DNA of 64,000 bases from Poa pratensis (Eukaryota; Streptophyta; Magnoliopsida; Poales; Poaceae): contig CAMZMU010000060.1 of NCBI GenBank assembly GCA_947311845.1, forward strand, positions 2,456,938 to 2,520,937. The letters are read 5' to 3'. A program made the translations under genes and the position numbers. The notes under the pieces are model-generated. The model saw only the letters and a program-made list of their open reading frames with translations, was not told where the DNA came from and searched no databases. The number at the start of each line of letters is the position of its first letter. The stretch's first letter is position 1. Below, one piece after another: positions 59,501 through 64,000 of this stretch.

Positions 59501-62301
59501 AAAATTTCATTGCTCTGAGGCAGTATCTAAAAATGGATCGCAAAAGGCCAATATATATTAGTGACACTTGGATTGACCATGCATGATCTATCATTTCTGT
59601 AAGGCTTCCTGTGGCATCTTTTTTTTTAGTTGTTCCCGTGGCATCTTTGCCTGGAATATTAACTTGAGGTGTTTAAACAAAGTATGAAAGCTAAATTCGC
59701 TCTTAATAAAATCAGTACCGCGCAGCACGGAGCAACTATGGTCCAGAAATAGATTTTCTTGTCTTGGTAGATGTTGCTTCTTTCTTTCCAGAAATTCACA
59801 CTTAATGTCTTTTTTCCTGTGTTAAACTGTAAAGTAGCAATAAATACATATGACAGCTTTGTACATGTTCTGTGAAATAGAAAATTAAAGAAAATCATAT
59901 GTTAACTTTTCAATATTACTAGTTTGACTAATTCATGTTTAATCTAGTGATTATATTTACGTTGGGATTTTCGTCCCTTATAGTGAAGCTACAATGACAC
60001 TGTTCCATAGATGCTTTGTTTTTCAAAGGCGACTGTTCTAATAACATACAATAGCATTCTTATTGACATTAATTTGCTTTTTGTTCAGCACTGTTGTGCC
60101 AGCTTGCAGCACTGCGGTCATTTTCACCAGAAAGATTGCAATACTGGAGAGAGAGAGAATCTGGCATGAGTTCTCTAGCTTACTTCCTTGCAAGAGATAC
60201 AATTGACCATTTCAACACCGTGGTTAAACCTATTGTCTTCCTCTCAACATTCTATTTCTTCAACAATCCACGGTCTACACTTCGAGACAATTATTTGGTC
60301 TTGCTTGCATTAGTTTACTGTGTAACTGGCATAGGTTATACCCTGTCGATTTGGTTTGAGCTAGGATTAGCTCAGTTGGTAAGTAGGCCATCGTCAAAAC
60401 TTTGTCATTATATTAAAAATCCAATTAGAGGAGGTGATTTGGCTTAATGAACTTTGTTCTTGCAGTGTTCTGCATTGCTGCCTGTGGTATTGGTCCTGGT
60501 TGGCACTGATGCAAAAATTCCACAATTTATTAGAGGATTTTGCTATCCCAAGTGGACACTAGAAGCTTTCATTATTTCTGGAGCAAAGAAGTTAGTATTT
60601 TCTCCCTCTTAATTTCCATTTTCCTTACTGAGCACTTGACTAATAGTAAAGACGATTTTTTGTCATTTAATTAACAGCACAAGCTCGACTATATGAACTC
60701 CTAAAATATCTTATGAATTAATTGTTCATTCATATAGATGAAAAATATCCAATGGTTCATAATAGCTTGAAAATGCTAAAAGCTGTTTGGCGCAATGAGA
60801 AAAATGTAATATTCTCACATGCGAGTTGTTGCAGTCAATTATCAGTCCTGTATATCCTGAAAATTATAAAAAAATCTCTTGTTCATATTTATTTGTATAT
60901 AAATATTAATATCGAGGAATTCCTTTTAGCAATATTTTTGGAGAAACTATCTGGCAATTAAATAAGTTTCTGAATTAATAAATGTCATCATAATATTATG
61001 AAGCTATGCAGCTTCCTCACTTGGTCGGCCGGTATCAGTTTTAGTTTAGGAGGTCCCAGACCCGAAAATCCTTCTTCTGTTAGTCTAAAAATCAAACTTG
61101 TCACCTTTTACCCTTTCTCCTAACACACATTATTACCCTTCAGTTATTCTGGCGTATGGCTCATTACCCGATGTGGAGCACTGCTAAAAGGTGGTTTTGA
61201 TATCAATTATTTTGCTCTTTGCATCGCCATTATGATGCTTAATGGTGTACTCTTCCGGTTTGTTGCTCTACTTAGTCTGTTGAAGCTAAAATAGATGTAA
61301 GTATGCATATAATCAGGTTCTTGTCAATTTCCTTCTGCTTTTCATTTTACTTACCAAGTTACTTAATCTGGATAGGTGGATTATGAATGTCTCTTGTCGT
61401 CTTGTGGACTAAAAGAACAAGAGGCTGTTCTCTTGCATACTCAAGATTCAACGGCTATGGTTTGCATAGAAGATTTTTGTCACATTGGTAGAATATGTAC
61501 ATATTTGGAATTACTATTCTTGTTCATAAGCTCTTTAGACTGGAATATCAACCTTTTTTAGTGAAAATACACCGGTCTACTACTACATGTAAACTTGTGA
61601 TAGCACTATCAGTACTCAACTGCCAATATCAGGAATGTGCAAATGTTTTTTTAGAAGAACACAAAGACTGGCATTGAAAAGGGAGATTAAGTTTACAAAA
61701 CTCCAAGAAGGACAGGATACAAAACAATGTTGACGGCGGACGCCCACTCGTTGAACTTATGCAAATGATGTTTCAAATTGCCCTTTTGTATTGATTTTTT
61801 TTCTGCAGTACGTGAAGTTGGAAATTCATACTTAAAGTTCTTAATGGCCTCCCTGCCCCTAATAATCCCTCCCGGCTTGCTGCTCTAATATGCCTTTGTC
61901 GCCGTGTCATACCTCCCCCACTGGAGGTCCCTCCTCGCGCCAACATATGGGACACACCACTCTTGATAGGTTTGAACTTAGAATTTAGACACTTTAAATA
62001 CGATCAAGAAATCACACAAATATTCTGACAAGACACTATTTGATTAGCTACTTGAAGTGGTAAATTGTTTAGGCTTTTAAGCCTTATTACGAGAAAGGTA
62101 GTCAACGACCTTACTAGTGGTGGCTAAGGTTCAACCCAAAGGAAAAGAGATGGCTACAAGTGCCTTGGATTCATGGCTTAATAGCCGGACAAAAAGATAA
62201 AAGTTTTTTTTTGCGAAAACGCAAAGGATCTTTGCGTTTCATTTTATTGAAAAGGTAGAGTTTAGGTTACAATCCTCCTAGGAGGTGGGTTACAGGATAT
62301 T

Positions 62302-63656
62302 TGAATCAAGAGTGAAAGGCACCAGAGGTCACGAAGTTGCGCGAAAAATAAGGATTGGTCACCAAGTTGAAAAACCTCAAAACGAGGTCACGAAGTTGTG
62401 GAGTAGTCAATTTTTGGTCATTCCGTCACGGTGGGCGTCAAGTTGCTGATGTGGCAGTGTGTTTTTTTACAAAAAACACCTTGAACTTTTATATATTCTA
62501 ATTGTTAGGTCCTTCTCCATATTTATTTTCGTGAAACGCACCAGAGGTCACGAAGTTGCGCAAAAATTAAGTATTGGTCACCAACTTGAAAAAGCTCAAA
62601 ACCGGGCACGAAGTTGTGAGTTAGCCAATCTTTGGTCACTCCGTCACGACGGACGTTAAGTCGCTGACGTGGTGGACTGTTTTTTTACAAATATCCCCTT
62701 AGAATTTTGTTTCTTCCAATTATTAGGTTTTTTTCGATTTTTTTTCATCTTACAAATACTCCAAATAAACTGGTGCGGCGCGTGGAGCAGTTCATCTCTT
62801 CTGTGCATTACATCCGGCGTCCGGCAGCGGCGTCCGGCGTCGGCGTCCACGCACGGCTCGCCGAGCAGCACGGGAACGACGCCGCAGTCGTAGCCTGCAG
62901 CGCGGCGAGGTTGGGGGCAGCCGACCGATTCCACGACGGCTCTCTGTCCTGCGCCCTTCCTGTCCTGCGCCCGTGCGCCACTATGCTGAGGGCCTTGCCC
63001 CGCGCGAACGACGCCACTGCACCGTGCTCGGCGGCTAGAGGGAGCCGGAGGGCGGGAAGGAGACGACGGGCGCGGAGGGCGCGAGCGGGCAGCCATCGGA
63101 GGTTAGGTAGGAGGAGGGAGGGAGAGGAGGAGGTCGGAGACCGGGAGATTGGACGCGACGGTGAGGTGACGACGGCGAGCAAAAATAAAATTTGAGACCA
63201 AACTGTGCCCAGATTTATCGAGAAGGACCTAGCTATTAGAAGAAACAAAATTCTAAGGGGATATTTGTAAAAAAACAGTCCGCCACGTCAGCGACTTAAC
63301 GTCCATCGTGACGGAGTGACCAAAGATTGGCTAACTCACAACTTCGCGACCCAGTTTTGAGCTTTTTCAAGTTGGTGACCAATCCTTAATTTTTGCGCAA
63401 CTTCGTGACCTCTGGTGCGTTTCACTCGAAAATAAATATGGAGAAGGACCTAACAATTAGAATATATAAAAGTTCAAGGTGTTTTTTGTAAAAAAACACA
63501 GTGCCACGTCAGCAACTTGACGCCCACCGTGACGGAATGATCAAAAATTGACTACTCCACAACTTCGTGACCTCGTTTTGAGGTTTTTCAACTTGGTGAC
63601 CAATCCTTACTTTTCGCGCAACTTCGTGACCTCTGGTGCCTTTCACTCTTGAATCA
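62302..63656. mobile_element. Foldback element with long inverted arms, copy 2 only
   Basis: TGAATCA stands on both sides (62302-62308 and 63650-63656) of a 1341 bp unit that copy 1 lacks. The outer arms (62309 to about 62700 and about 63250-63649) are inverted copies starting AGAGTGAAAGGCACCAGAGG. Each arm is itself two tandem units of about 200-225 bp sharing CACCAGAGGTCACGAAGTTG. The GC-rich core (about 62770-63190) has open frames on both strands but no recognised motif. The long arms around a GC-rich core resemble a Pack-type element; the 7-bp duplication is not the 9 bp of typical Mutator elements. Confidence 0.8.
62770..63190 (-). other. GC-rich core of the foldback element
   Basis: The minus strand has a Met frame from 63096 rich in Arg, Pro and Ser, and another frame with comparable length. 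Neither shows a domain. Composition differs sharply from the arms, so it may be a captured gene fragment, including part of a 5' exon. Confidence 0.3.
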
Positions 63657-64000
63657 ATGTACGTTCCAGGTTGTCGGCAGGACAGCTCTCAAGCCAGCTG
63701 CAACAGCACGAGCCCATAAGGCTGCTTCCTCTTTGATTCGAAGGACAAGGCTGCTAGCAGATGGTCTTTCATTCTCGAAGATGCATCCATTCCTATGCTT
63801 CCAAATCATCCAAGGCGTGAGTAGGGTGATTAAAGCTAGGCCCTTGTGCAGTGGCTTCGGTGTGTTCTGCCGTGCAGTAATCCACCAATCATGCAGCGAG
63901 GCTTCAGTTGCGGGCGGGCGACAGGTCATGCGTAGCCAAGACAGCACCTCGTGCCAGACTTGCCGAGAGAGAGGGCACTCCAGAATGAGGTGGTGCATTG

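Larger units (their letters stand above)
52225..61294 (+). pseudogene. ABCG half-transporter, copy 2, start region frameshifted
   Basis: Exons match copy 1: 52225-52428, 52548-52624, 54678-54932, 55233-55296, 55397-55540, 55619-55653, 56103-56176, 56606-57330, 57805-58101, 58460-58906, 58985-59133, 60089-60378, 60466-60590, 61144-61294. All splice sites and every motif of the nucleotide-binding and membrane domains are kept, and the coding sequence I compared is otherwise the same as copy 1. Exon 1 lacks 2 bp after AACCC (about 52239). From the normal ATG the frame is lost through the signal peptide and hits TAA at the second codon of exon 2, after about 69 residues. Starting at the next in-frame ATG (52361, Met47 of copy 1) would remove the signal peptide. 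A sequencing error in exon 1 is the alternative. Confidence 0.75.
50678..64000. repeat. Tandem duplication, unit 2 (continues past the window)
   Basis: This parallels 29401 onward: H1 3' end, ABCG gene, intronic MITE, TRIM, SINE-like unit and LINE. Differences seen include a 2-bp deletion in ABCG exon 1, small indels in the 5' flank and introns, and the foldback insertion at 62309-63649. The window ends inside the LINE, so the rest of the unit is not seen. Confidence 0.93.
62204..64000 (-). mobile_element. LINE copy 2, interrupted by a foldback element
   Basis: The poly(A)-equivalent T-run is at 62204-62212. The 3' region continues to 62308, is interrupted to 63649, and resumes with the same zinc-binding-domain coding sequence as copy 1 until the window ends. 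Confidence 0.8.

Noticed and set aside
1..64000. CRISPR arrays, operons or bacterial promoters
   Set aside because: Spliced genes, poly(A)-type LINE tails and plant transposons show nuclear plant DNA; the regular repeats seen are transposon termini.

Overview
This window is plant nuclear DNA from a large grass genome. The nested LTR retrotransposons, a 12.5 kb CACTA element with subterminal repeats built on a GGTCCCGGTT core, several Helitrons, hAT MITEs and a gene with 14 short spliced exons all suggest a Triticeae grass (wheat, barley, rye or Aegilops). Family names for repeats are from memory and were not searched.

Layout. 1-7791: a minus-strand, LARD-like LTR retrotransposon with a tRNA-Asp primer-binding site, carrying a hAT MITE. 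Its 3' LTR is cut by another element whose last 46 bases open the window. 7792-12000: the 3' end of a plus-strand Gypsy-type element (LTR 11041-12000), split by a solo LTR (8449-9881, target duplication GCGAA). 12001-14137: low-information sequence and a possible gene fragment. 14141-26627: a complete but coding-defective CACTA transposon (target duplication GGC) with a frameshifted TNP2 transposase, two small accessory genes set among repeats, and a second frameshifted gene that ends in a Ulp1-like cysteine-protease domain. 26895-30486: Helitron H1 (A|TC...CTAG|T), which carries a LINE fragment.

30932-40006: the main host gene, a 14-exon ABCG half-transporter (1012 residues by my exon joining) of the ABCG24/28 type, with a signal peptide, a Cys-rich extracellular domain, one early membrane segment, a complete nucleotide-binding domain and a C-terminal membrane domain. 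Its introns hold a hAT MITE, a TRIM and a SINE-like unit. Downstream are a LINE 3' end (minus), a decayed Gypsy integrase (minus) cut by Helitron H2 (42871-47751), and Helitron-like sequence with a broken fragment resembling an AIFM2/FSP1-type flavoprotein.

The segment 29401-50677 is tandemly duplicated. The second copy starts at 50678, inside H1, and runs off the window. Every ABCG segment I compared has the same coding sequence in both copies, except that the second copy lacks 2 bp in the signal-peptide codons, so its own start codon leads to a stop after about 69 residues. A 1.34 kb foldback element sits only in the second copy (62309-63649) and must postdate the duplication or be an allelic difference. 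The only intact cellular gene I can support is ABCG copy 1; nearly everything else is mobile DNA in layers whose order can be read from the junctions.
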